DNA of 13,776 nt, from positions 1 through 13,776 of the forward strand of contig DATJNS010000042.1 of assembly GCA_035507915.1 (NCBI GenBank), read 5' to 3'. The translations under genes and the position numbers were made by a program. The stretch is from JACQAI01 sp035507915. GTDB taxonomy: Bacteria > Pseudomonadota > Alphaproteobacteria > Elsterales > Elsteraceae. A model generated the notes under the pieces. It worked only from the letters and a program-made list of their open reading frames with translations. It did not search any database and was not told where the DNA came from. Positions 1 to 8,128 of this stretch are shown in pieces (the stretch's first letter is position 1; every line of letters begins with the position of its first letter).

Positions 1-200
1 TGCGCCGTCGAGATCGTGATCCCGCGCGCCTTCTCCTCCGGCGCCTTGTCGATCTGGTCGTACGCCGTGTACGTCGCGCCACCGGTCTCCGCCAGCACCT
101 TCGTGATCGCGGCCGTCAGCGACGTCTTGCCGTGGTCGACGTGACCGATCGTCCCGATGTTGCAGTGCGGCTTCGTCCGCTCGAATTTCGCCTTCGACAT
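1..200 (-). CDS. tuf: Elongation factor Tu, N-terminal part (cut by window edge)
   Basis: EF-Tu is the GTPase that delivers aminoacyl-tRNA to the ribosomal A site. The 66 codons visible begin MSKAKFERTKPHCNIGTIG and carry the P-loop GHVDHGKT (residues 19-26), then ARGITIST (58-65), the switch-I threonine region. The frame is open to the window edge, so about 330 residues of the usual ~396 lie outside. The ATG at 200-198 is supported by AAGGAA about 8 nt upstream and by the conserved MSKxKFxRxKPH start. The gap to the fusA stop is only 22 nt, so tuf is the last visible gene of the str operon and probably depends on the rpsL promoter. Nothing looks damaged. Many proteobacteria have a second tuf copy elsewhere, which this window cannot show. 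Confidence 0.97.
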   Translation of the reverse strand, partial: MSKAKFERTKPHCNIGTIGHVDHGKTSLTAAITKVLAETGGATYTAYDQIDKAPEEKARGITISTA

Positions 201-222
201 GGTGGCTGTTCCTTCTCGTTGA

Positions 223-2298
<2,076 letters not shown>

Positions 2299-2343
2299 GG
2301 GGAGGAGCCTTTCGGGCGTTCCGTGGGCGGGCCGGACCGCCGG

Positions 2344-2814
2344 TTACCAGCGATAATGGGAGAAGGCGCGGTTCGCCTCCGCCATCCGGTGCGTATCCTC
2401 CCGTTTCTTGACGGCCGCGCCGCGATTGTTGGCGGCGTCGAGCAGTTCGGCCGACAGCCGGTCGACCATGGTGTTCTCGGAGCGCTTGCGCGCGTGCTCG
2501 ATCAGCCAGCGGATCGCCAGCGCCTGGGCGCGCTCGGGGCGCACCTCGACCGGCACCTGATAGGTGGCGCCGCCGACCCGGCGCGAGCGCACCTCGACCG
2601 ACGGCTTCACGTTGTCGAGCGCGTCGTGGAACATGCGCAGCGCGTCGGCCTTGGCCCGGGTCTCGATCTTGTCGAGCGCGCCGTAGACGATCTGCTCGGC
2701 GACCGACTTCTTGCCGTCGTACATCAGGCAGTTCATGAACTTGGTCACCACCATGTCGCCGTACTTGGCGTCGGGCAGGACCTCGCGGCGATCGGCGGCG
2801 CGGCGGCGTGACAT
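2344..2814 (-). CDS. rpsG: 30S ribosomal protein S7
   Basis: S7 is a primary 16S rRNA-binding protein that nucleates assembly of the 30S head and lies near the E site. The 156-residue product is the normal bacterial length. It starts MSRRRAADRREVLPDAKYGD and contains the family-typical stretches KFMNCLMYDGKKSVAEQIVYGAL, VGGATYQVPVEVRP and ALAIRWLIEHARKR, ending AFSHYRW as expected for S7. The ATG at 2814-2812 follows a strong GGGGAGGA ribosome-binding site with about 8 nt spacing. The gap to rpsL is 15 nt, so translation of the pair is probably coupled. In enterobacteria S7 represses its own str operon through the rpsL-rpsG intercistronic RNA. The 15-nt gap here leaves little room for that structure, so regulation may differ. 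Confidence 0.98.
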   Translation of the reverse strand: MSRRRAADRREVLPDAKYGDMVVTKFMNCLMYDGKKSVAEQIVYGALDKIETRAKADALRMFHDALDNVKPSVEVRSRRVGGATYQVPVEVRPERAQALAIRWLIEHARKRSENTMVDRLSAELLDAANNRGAAVKKREDTHRMAEANRAFSHYRW

Positions 2815-2829
2815 CGGATCGTCCTCCCC

Positions 2830-3201
<372 letters not shown>

Positions 3202-3243
3202 TCAACCCCTTCCTTCGCGGCCGTCCGGCCAAACAAAAAATCG

Positions 3244-3263
3244 GGGCGAAAATGCTTTCGCCC
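3244..3263 (-). terminator. Terminator-like hairpin in the rpsL leader (possible attenuator)
   Basis: Read on the minus strand, GGGCGAAA and TTTCGCCC form a perfect 8-bp stem around the loop GCAT. Three bases later comes a run of six T (3240-3235). This is the form of an intrinsic terminator. It lies after the predicted str promoter and 42 nt before the rpsL ATG, so it would act within the leader. Regulated premature termination is an inference. The hairpin could instead only pause polymerase or stabilise the 5' end. Confidence 0.45.
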
Positions 3264-3329
3264 GCGACGTGTCGGCCTCGCGTCCAGTGCGCGCCACCCC
3301 GAATAGCCAGCGGCGCGACGATGTAAAAA

Positions 3330-3349
3330 GCAGCCTTAGTGGGCGCTGC
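3330..3349 (-). terminator. Weaker terminator-like hairpin in the rpsL leader
   Basis: On the minus strand GCAGC, a 10-nt loop and GCTGC form a 5-bp stem followed at once by TTTTT (3329-3325). It lies about 36 nt after the predicted transcription start and upstream of the stronger hairpin at 3244-3263. The short stem makes this a weak call taken alone. Confidence 0.25.
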
Positions 3350-3391
3350 GTCTCCGGTAAGCCGGACTACCAGCCCCCAAAAAGTGCGCGG

Positions 3392-3420
3392 ATACTAGTG
3401 ACGCCCCCCACCCCCGTCAA
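3392..3420 (-). promoter_or_regulatory. Predicted str operon promoter (sigma70 type, GC-rich discriminator)
   Basis: On the minus strand TTGACG (3420-3415) and TAGTAT (3397-3392) are separated by exactly 17 nt. The bases after the -10 box are CCGCGCA, so transcription would begin near position 3385. The GC-rich discriminator resembles that of ribosomal promoters repressed by ppGpp/DksA. This is family knowledge, not shown here. It is the best promoter-like sequence upstream of rpsL. The leader would be about 180 nt. Confidence 0.7.
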
Positions 3421-3555
3421 GGAAAAGTAACCAATCGGGATGGACCGGGCCAAACCCTTGGCATGCCAGGCGATTTTCCCCTCGGCGGGCACCCGCTGGA
3501 AGCCCCGGAATGGCAGCCGTGCGCCGCCTGCCGGGAGAGGCCTCCACGCCTGTCG
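3421..3555. other. Intergenic stretch between the DUF5681-like gene and the str promoter
   Basis: No gene is visible in these 135 nt. On the minus strand no hairpin with a T-run follows the DUF5681-like stop codon, so read-through from that gene into the str operon is possible. The bases directly upstream of the -35 box (about 3421-3432) are moderately A/T-rich, and an UP element is possible but weak. Confidence 0.4.
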
Positions 3556-4251
3556 TCAACCAGTCCCGGCACGCGCCAGGGCAGCACGTCGCCGGGTAGC
3601 GAGTGGCGGGTCGGGCGGCGACGCAATCGTTTCGATTGGGGGCGCCGGCGCCAGGATACTGGGGGAATGCAGGCGGGCGGCCGGCGCGATGGGCGCTTGG
3701 GCCGGCGGGGCCGCGTCGACCGCGACCGCCGCGGCGACCGGCTGGGCGGGTGAGGCCGGGATCGCCGGGGCGTCGTCAGCCGCGGCGGCGTCCGCCGCGG
3801 CTGGATCGGACGCCGGCTCGTCGGCCGGCGCTGGGGCGGTGGGTGTGTCCGCGTCCCCGCCGCGCAGTCGGTCCGCGCCGCAGGTCACCCGGCCGTGGCG
3901 CTCGAGGAAGCGCGCGAGCGTGAGCGCCTCGTCGGGGGTGATCCGGCCCGCCGCGAGCTCGGCGAGCACCGCGTCGAAGCGCTCGGCGAGCGGCGCGTCG
4001 GCCGGCAGGTCGAGCTCGACGGCGCGGCCCCGCGGCCGCGGATCGATGCGCGCCAGCACGAAGCGCGCCGCGACCATGTCGCCGGCGAGCGCGCGCTCGA
4101 CGATCGACTGGGCGATCCGCTCGGCATCGCCCGCCGCGAGCGCGCGCGCCAGCACGGTCGCGCGGTTCAGGGTGCCGGGCTGCTTGCCCGCCGGATTACC
4201 CGAGTGCCCGGGCTCGAACCGCCCGCGCGCGTCGCGTGATGCCGCGCCCAT
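3556..4251 (-). CDS. DUF5681-like protein with Ala/Pro-rich tail
   Basis: This is a 231-residue protein of unknown function. Residues 10-32 read GRFEPGHSGNPAGKQPGTLNRAT, close to the GRFxxGxSGNPxGRPxGxxN signature that defines the DUF5681 N-terminal domain, which I recall mainly from alphaproteobacteria and their prophages. A helical segment with ARFVLARIDPRPRGRAVELDLP follows. From about residue 130 the chain is low-complexity Ala/Pro/Asp and probably disordered. No membrane segment or signal peptide is seen. The ATG at 4251-4249 is supported by CGGAGG 5 nt upstream. That ribosome-binding site lies inside the left copy of the 46-bp repeat, so the cassette border is at the very 5' edge of this gene. 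If the cassette is inserted, it separated this gene from its former upstream sequence. No function is assigned. Confidence 0.75.
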   Translation of the reverse strand: MGAASRDARGRFEPGHSGNPAGKQPGTLNRATVLARALAAGDAERIAQSIVERALAGDMVAARFVLARIDPRPRGRAVELDLPADAPLAERFDAVLAELAAGRITPDEALTLARFLERHGRVTCGADRLRGGDADTPTAPAPADEPASDPAAADAAAADDAPAIPASPAQPVAAAVAVDAAPPAQAPIAPAARLHSPSILAPAPPIETIASPPDPPLATRRRAALARAGTG

Positions 4252-4253
4252 GA

Positions 4254-4299
4254 TCGCCTCCGCGTGATTCCATCGATGGGCGACGGTGTCGGCGATCTT
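4254..4299. repeat. 46-bp direct repeat, left copy, with concentric dyad
   Basis: It matches 9402-9447 at 42 of 46 positions without gaps: 17 identical bases (tcgcctccgcgtgattc), then atcgatgg, then 16 identical bases (cggtgtcggcgatctt). This copy also carries perfect 7-bp inverted arms, GATCGCC (4252-4258) and GGCGATC (4291-4297), around the 10-bp palindrome CCATCGATGG (4270-4279), all on the same axis at 4274.5. It includes the ribosome-binding site of the minus-strand DUF5681-like gene and forms the left border of the plus-strand operon. Confidence 0.85.
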
Positions 4300-4438
4300 T
4301 CATGACACGACCAGCGGGTGCTCATGTCGCTGGACCCCGAACGGCACAGCGCTTCCGCGCGGCCGATCGACCCACCTCGGTTCCCACACCGCCGTGCGGC
4401 CTTTTGTCAGCGAATATCAGAGGGATATCTCTCTCCAC

Positions 4439-4454
4439 TGGCATGCTTCCTGCA
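4439..4454 (+). promoter_or_regulatory. Candidate sigma54 (-24/-12) promoter for the transporter-amidase operon
   Basis: TGGCATG, four bases and then CTGCA match the sigma54 consensus TGGCACG-N4-TTGCA at all but two defined positions. The invariant GG (4440-4441) and GC (4452-4453) are correctly spaced by 10 nt. Transcription would begin near 4465, about 20 nt before the GTG start at 4486, leaving just enough room for the ribosome-binding site. No convincing NtrC or other enhancer site was found upstream. Such a promoter would suggest nitrogen control or another bEBP-dependent control. Confidence 0.5.
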
Positions 4455-4471
4455 CAGATTTTGGGCGCCGG

Positions 4472-4477
4472 AAGGGG
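4472..4477 (+). promoter_or_regulatory. Ribosome-binding site that fixes the GTG start of the first permease
   Basis: AAGGGG lies 8 nt before the in-frame GTG at 4486 and is the strongest such sequence in this leader. It supports 4486 over upstream in-frame starts, whose translation gives a non-membrane stretch unlike any ABC permease N-terminus. Confidence 0.65.
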
Positions 4478-4485
4478 AATCGGCC

Positions 4486-5292
4486 GTGCGGCTTCGTTCA
4501 CGAACCTCGAAGCGTCCACCATCGGCCCCGGGCGCCAACGGTGTCGTTGTCGCGCAAATCGGTCTGCTCGTCGGCGTGCTCGGCTTGTGGCAGGCCGGCT
4601 GTTGGGCCGGGCTGATAAGCCCACTGAAGGGCGGCAGTCCGATCGGGATCGTCCGCCTGCTTTGGGCGGGACTGGCGAGCGGGGAACTGGCCGAACACGC
4701 GGCGATCACGCTCGGCGAAGAGGTGCTCGGCTTCGCTATCGGCGTCGGGCTCGGCACGATGGCGGCACTGGCGCTCTGGTGGCTGCCGACCCTGTCGAAG
4801 GCGCTCGCGCCGCTGGTCGCGATCTGCAACGGCATTCCCAAGATCGCTCTGGCGCCGCCGATGATCGTCTGGTTCGGCATCTTCGAAACATCGAAGATCG
4901 CGTTGGCGGCGATCATCTGCCTGTTCATCGCGTGGCTGTCGGCGACCGAAGGCGTCCGCCGCGTCGACCCCGACAACATCGACATGATCCGTGCGATGGG
5001 CGCGTCTCCCTGGCACATCTTCCGCCGCATCGTCATTCCGTCGTCGCTGCCCTGGATCGTCTCGGCCCTCAAGGTGAGCATCGGATTTGCTCTGGTCGGC
5101 GCCGTCGTCGGCGAGTTCGTGGCCTCGAATCACGGCCTCGGGTACTTGGCCGTCCAGGCCGCGATCTACTTTCAGATCAGCAAACTGTGGATGGTGGTGG
5201 TCGTCATCGCGATGATCGCAGCAGTCCAGTATTTCGCGGTGCTGTGGCTGGAGCGCAGGTTCCTTCACTGGGCGACGAGCGAGCACCCGTAA
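4486..5292 (+). CDS. ABC transporter permease, NitT/TauT/SsuC family (first permease)
   Basis: This is an inner-membrane subunit of an importer for a small organic substrate. From the GTG start it is 268 residues, normal for SsuC/TauC/NrtB-type permeases. About six hydrophobic segments are visible, near residues 18-37, 70-92, 100-127, 131-150, 190-210 and 230-255. The cytoplasmic EAA loop, which docks on the ATPase, is EGVRRVDPDNIDMIRAMGAS through IFRRIVIP (about 154-183). GIPKIALAPPMIVWFG is family-typical. It is the first gene of the operon, 50 nt before the binding-protein gene. The cassette has a second, only moderately similar permease, so the membrane part is probably a heterodimer. The substrate is unknown. 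Confidence 0.9.
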   Translation: MRLRSRTSKRPPSAPGANGVVVAQIGLLVGVLGLWQAGCWAGLISPLKGGSPIGIVRLLWAGLASGELAEHAAITLGEEVLGFAIGVGLGTMAALALWWLPTLSKALAPLVAICNGIPKIALAPPMIVWFGIFETSKIALAAIICLFIAWLSATEGVRRVDPDNIDMIRAMGASPWHIFRRIVIPSSLPWIVSALKVSIGFALVGAVVGEFVASNHGLGYLAVQAAIYFQISKLWMVVVVIAMIAAVQYFAVLWLERRFLHWATSEHP

Positions 5293-5342
5293 ACACGCCC
5301 GGACGTCGTGCAAGGCGACACTTGGTGCAGGGGAGTAGCGGC

Positions 5343-6395
5343 ATGAGCAACCTAGGACTGACGCGCCGACAGACGATCATTGGTGGAGTCGCGCTGAGCT
5401 TCCTGCCCGCTCGGGGTGCGCCGGCCAAGGCCATGGTCAAGATCACCGCCGCGGAGGCGGTGGAAACCATGTACTACCTGCCACTCTACGTCGCCAAGGA
5501 GAGGGGCTTCTTCGAGCAGGAAGGGCTCGATGTGACCATCTTCAATGCGCAGCAGCGAACGATCGCGCTGCGGGCGGTGATCGCCAAGGATGCGTTTTCA
5601 TACAACGGCGATCCCGCGGAGCCCGCGTTGGCCCAGCAAAAGGGCGAGAACGTCAAGAACATCGGCGTGCTGGTCAATCGGGCGGCCCAGGTCGTGCTCG
5701 GCAAGGCAGGGACGTCCAAGGACCCAAAGAGCTGGGCAGGCCAAACGATCATCGTCCCGCGACCGCCACATACGGCGGTGTCGCTGATCCAGATGACGCT
5801 GATCGACGCCGGATACGCAAAGACCGATACGGACGGGCTGGTGTGGACGTTGAAGGGCGGCAAGCCCGCCGACGCCGTGCGATTGATTCCGGTCGTCGCC
5901 GGGTCGGAGTTGAGCGCCCTGATGGCCGGACAAGCTGAGCTGGGGCTGACCAACGAGCCCGGGACGTCGAACGGCGTCGCCGCCGGCCTGGAGATCGTCA
6001 TCAGCTTTGCCGAGCAGTTCGGCCCGTTCTATTTCACCAGCTTTGCCGTCCTCGGAGAGATGATCGCCAAGCAGCCCGACCTGGTGCAAGCCTTTGCCAA
6101 CGCGATGACGAAGGCGATGGTCTATGGCCACAAGAACCCCGACGGAGCCGCCGAGGTTGCGGTCAAGCGTTACAGCGATTCCGACCCCAAGATCATGAAG
6201 GCGGCGGCCGAGCGGATCATCGCCCAAGGTGCCTACCCGGAAAACCTGGTGGTGACGAAGGCCTCGTACGACAACAACTTCACGCGCCTCCTGACCGCCA
6301 CAGCCCACCCGGCGGCCGGATATCCGTTCGACAAGTTGATGGACCTCAGCTTCGCCGAGAAGGCGGCGAAGACGATCAAGCCCGAGGACATCTGA
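5343..6395 (+). CDS. ABC transporter substrate-binding protein, SsuA/NMT1-like, with Tat-type signal
   Basis: This periplasmic protein captures the substrate and passes it to the permeases. The 350-residue product begins MSNLGLTRRQTIIGGVALSF. Twin arginines (8-9) before a hydrophobic core suggest Tat export, with likely cleavage after A28-K-A30. The mature part opens with YYLPLYVAKERGFFEQEGLD (44-63), the hallmark start of the NMT1/SsuA/TauA fold. GDPAEPALAQQ and AGSELSALMAGQAELGLTNEPG fit hinge and ligand-site regions of that family. The ATG at 5343 has AGGGGAG 7 nt upstream. The longer open frame upstream overlaps the permease gene and is rejected. Relatives bind sulfonates, nitrate, taurine, pyrimidines or aromatic acids. 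The amidase neighbour suggests an amide-type ligand, but the binding pocket cannot be read from this sequence. Confidence 0.92.
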   Translation: MSNLGLTRRQTIIGGVALSFLPARGAPAKAMVKITAAEAVETMYYLPLYVAKERGFFEQEGLDVTIFNAQQRTIALRAVIAKDAFSYNGDPAEPALAQQKGENVKNIGVLVNRAAQVVLGKAGTSKDPKSWAGQTIIVPRPPHTAVSLIQMTLIDAGYAKTDTDGLVWTLKGGKPADAVRLIPVVAGSELSALMAGQAELGLTNEPGTSNGVAAGLEIVISFAEQFGPFYFTSFAVLGEMIAKQPDLVQAFANAMTKAMVYGHKNPDGAAEVAVKRYSDSDPKIMKAAAERIIAQGAYPENLVVTKASYDNNFTRLLTATAHPAAGYPFDKLMDLSFAEKAAKTIKPEDI

Positions 6396-6442
6396 CGGTC
6401 GGCCGACAGGGTCCGTCGACGCAATCGCGCTTGGACCGCGAG

Positions 6443-7264
6443 ATGACGATCGGGCTCACGAGCCAAGCCCCGATGCCGGCGTCGGCGCCATCGCCGACGC
6501 CGCGCGTCGCGTTCATCGGCGTCCGGAAGGTGTTTTGGCAGGGCACACGCGAGATCGTTGCGGTCGAGGACCTGACCTTCACGGTCGAGGATCAAAAGTT
6601 CGTCAGCATCATCGGCCCGTCCGGTTGCGGCAAATCGACCGCCCTCAAGCTGCTTTCGGGCCTCGATCGCCCCAGCGCCGGGCGGATCTTGGTGGACGGC
6701 GTCGAGGTCGACGGGCCACAGGCGAAAGTCGCCTTCATGTTGCAGAAGGATCTGCTGCTGCCGTGGCGCACCGTGCTGGGCAACGTGATGCTGGGCCTGG
6801 AACTGAGGCCCATGTCGAGCGCCGAGCGGCATGAGCGAGCGATGGCGCTGATCCAGCGAGTCGGGCTCGACGGGTTCGAGGCCTCCTATCCCAAGCATTT
6901 GTCGGGCGGCATGCGCCAACGCGTGGCGCTGGCCCGCACCTTGGCGGTCGATCCCGAGATCCTGCTGCTCGACGAGCCGCTGTCGGCGCTCGACTACCAG
7001 ACCAAATTGCGCATGGAGGAGGAGCTCGTGCGCATCCTCGCCGAGGAGCGCAAGACGGTGCTGCTCATCACACACGACATCGCCGAGGCGGTGTCGGTGT
7101 CGGACAAAGTCCTGGTTTGCTCGGGTCGCCCGGGCAGGATCAAAGCCGAGCACGCGATCCCCCTCGCCAAGCATCATTCTCCCGAGGCAGCGCGCAACAA
7201 TCCGGACTTCGTCCATTACTTCGATCTGCTGTGGCAGGAGCTGAGGACGGATGTCGCGGTCTGA
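6443..7264 (+). CDS. ABC transporter ATP-binding protein, NitT/TauT/SsuB family
   Basis: This cytoplasmic ATPase powers the importer. Counting from the ATG at 6443 it has 273 residues and a complete set of motifs: Walker A GPSGCGKST (58-66), Q-loop Gln101 in FMLQKDLLLPW, signature LSGGMRQR (153-160), Walker B LLLDEP (174-179), D-loop SALD (181-184) and H-loop His211 in ITHDIAEA. The MLQKDLLLPWRTV segment is typical of the SsuB/TauB/NrtD group. Residues 1-21 are a Pro/Ala/Ser-rich extension. ATG 6473 (Met11) is a possible alternative start, and the TTG at 6431 is less likely. The gene begins 47 nt after the binding-protein gene and overlaps the next permease by 14 nt, which suggests translational coupling. 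Confidence 0.95.
   Translation: MTIGLTSQAPMPASAPSPTPRVAFIGVRKVFWQGTREIVAVEDLTFTVEDQKFVSIIGPSGCGKSTALKLLSGLDRPSAGRILVDGVEVDGPQAKVAFMLQKDLLLPWRTVLGNVMLGLELRPMSSAERHERAMALIQRVGLDGFEASYPKHLSGGMRQRVALARTLAVDPEILLLDEPLSALDYQTKLRMEEELVRILAEERKTVLLITHDIAEAVSVSDKVLVCSGRPGRIKAEHAIPLAKHHSPEAARNNPDFVHYFDLLWQELRTDVAV
6478..6501 (+). repeat. Perfect 10-bp inverted repeat (hairpin) in the 5' end of the ATPase gene
   Basis: GGCGTCGGCG (6478-6487) and CGCCGACGCC (6492-6501) pair perfectly around the loop CCAT. It lies 83 nt after the stop of the binding-protein gene and encodes part of the Pro/Ala/Ser-rich N-terminus. A strong hairpin here could protect the upstream mRNA or lower ATPase expression relative to the binding protein, as known for other ABC importer operons. 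There is no T-run, so it is not an intrinsic terminator. Confidence 0.6.
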
Positions 7265-8117
7265 GGCCGCTTCAGTGGCGGCGACGGAAACGCGAGCTTT
7301 GGAGCGCGCTTTGCGCGGCAGGCTCGATCGCTGCTTCGCGCAAATCCCGTGGCGCGTTCTGGGATTGCAAGTCGGCCTTATCGGGCTATTGCTTGTCGCG
7401 TGGGAGGGGACCGTACGCGCCGGACTCGCCGATCCGTTCTTCTTCGGCGAGCCCAGCGAGATGATCTCCTACGTCGCGGCGACGCTGCTCGACGGATCGC
7501 TCCTCTACCACGGTTGGGTCACCCTGTGCGAGCAGGCGATCGGATTGGTGCTGGGCACGGCCGTCGGCTCCGCGATTGCGCTCGCGCTATGGTGGTCGGG
7601 GTTCCTGTCTCGGGTTCTCGAAACATATGCCGTCATCATCAATGCGACGCCCAAGATCGTGATCGCGCCGCTGCTCGTCGTGTGGTTCGGACTCGGGATG
7701 GCGTCGAAAGTGATGATCTCGGCGTTGGTCACAGGCGTGGTCGCTTGGCTCGGCGCGTTCGACGGGGTGCGGCGATGCGATCCGGACCAGAGCGATCTCG
7801 TGCGAGCGCTGGGCGGAGGCGAGCGCCAAGTGTTCGTCAAGATCGTTGTCCCGAGCACCATGCCCTTCGTCTTTGCCACGCTGCGGCTCAACGTCGGCTT
7901 TTCGCTGATCGGCGTGATCACAGGCGAGTTCCTGTCGTCGACCGCGGGCCTCGGCTACCTGGTCGACAGCACCTCGAAAGCCTATGAGATGAGCCACACG
8001 CTCGGCGCGATCGCCGTCATCGCCGTGATCGCGGCGGCGGAACTGTGGGCGCTGTCGCGCCTCGAGGCCCATCTGATGCACTGGAGCGACGACATCGCTC
8101 CGGCGCCGACGAGCTGA
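7251..8117 (+). CDS. ABC transporter permease, NitT/TauT/SsuC family (second permease)
   Basis: This is the second inner-membrane subunit of the same importer, 288 residues, with about six hydrophobic segments beginning near residue 38 (VLGLQVGLIGLLLVAWEG). The EAA loop reads DGVRRCDPDQSDLVRALGGG through KIVVPSTMP (about 172-203), and NATPKIVIAPLLVVWFGLG matches the family. The ATG at 7251 lies inside the 3' end of the ATPase gene (14-nt overlap) after GAGGACGG. The stop codon shares its last base with the AAGGAG ribosome-binding site of the amidase gene. It is clearly related to, but distinct from, the first permease, so the two probably arose by an old duplication and form a heterodimer. 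The N-terminal ~35 residues are polar and family-variable. Confidence 0.92.
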   Translation: MSRSEAASVAATETRALERALRGRLDRCFAQIPWRVLGLQVGLIGLLLVAWEGTVRAGLADPFFFGEPSEMISYVAATLLDGSLLYHGWVTLCEQAIGLVLGTAVGSAIALALWWSGFLSRVLETYAVIINATPKIVIAPLLVVWFGLGMASKVMISALVTGVVAWLGAFDGVRRCDPDQSDLVRALGGGERQVFVKIVVPSTMPFVFATLRLNVGFSLIGVITGEFLSSTAGLGYLVDSTSKAYEMSHTLGAIAVIAVIAAAELWALSRLEAHLMHWSDDIAPAPTS

Positions 8118-8128
8118 AGGAGCTGCCG

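Noticed and set aside
3270..3327. Second rpsL promoter (TTTACA-N16-TATTCG) inside the leader
   Set aside because: The -10 match is poor, and the TTGACG-N17-TAGTAT promoter upstream is clearly better.
3459..3468. 10-bp palindrome TGGCATGCCA after the DUF5681-like gene
   Set aside because: It has no loop and no T-run, so it is not a terminator. One palindrome of this size is not informative.
4286..4308. Inverted repeat GTGTC-N13-GACAC as a possible operator
   Set aside because: Five-bp arms with a 13-nt spacer are expected by chance at this GC content, and the left arm is already part of the repeat.
4318..4485. Longer N-terminus for the first permease from the GTG at 4318
   Set aside because: The extra 56 residues do not resemble a permease N-terminus, overlap the candidate promoter, and the GTG at 4486 has a much better ribosome-binding site.
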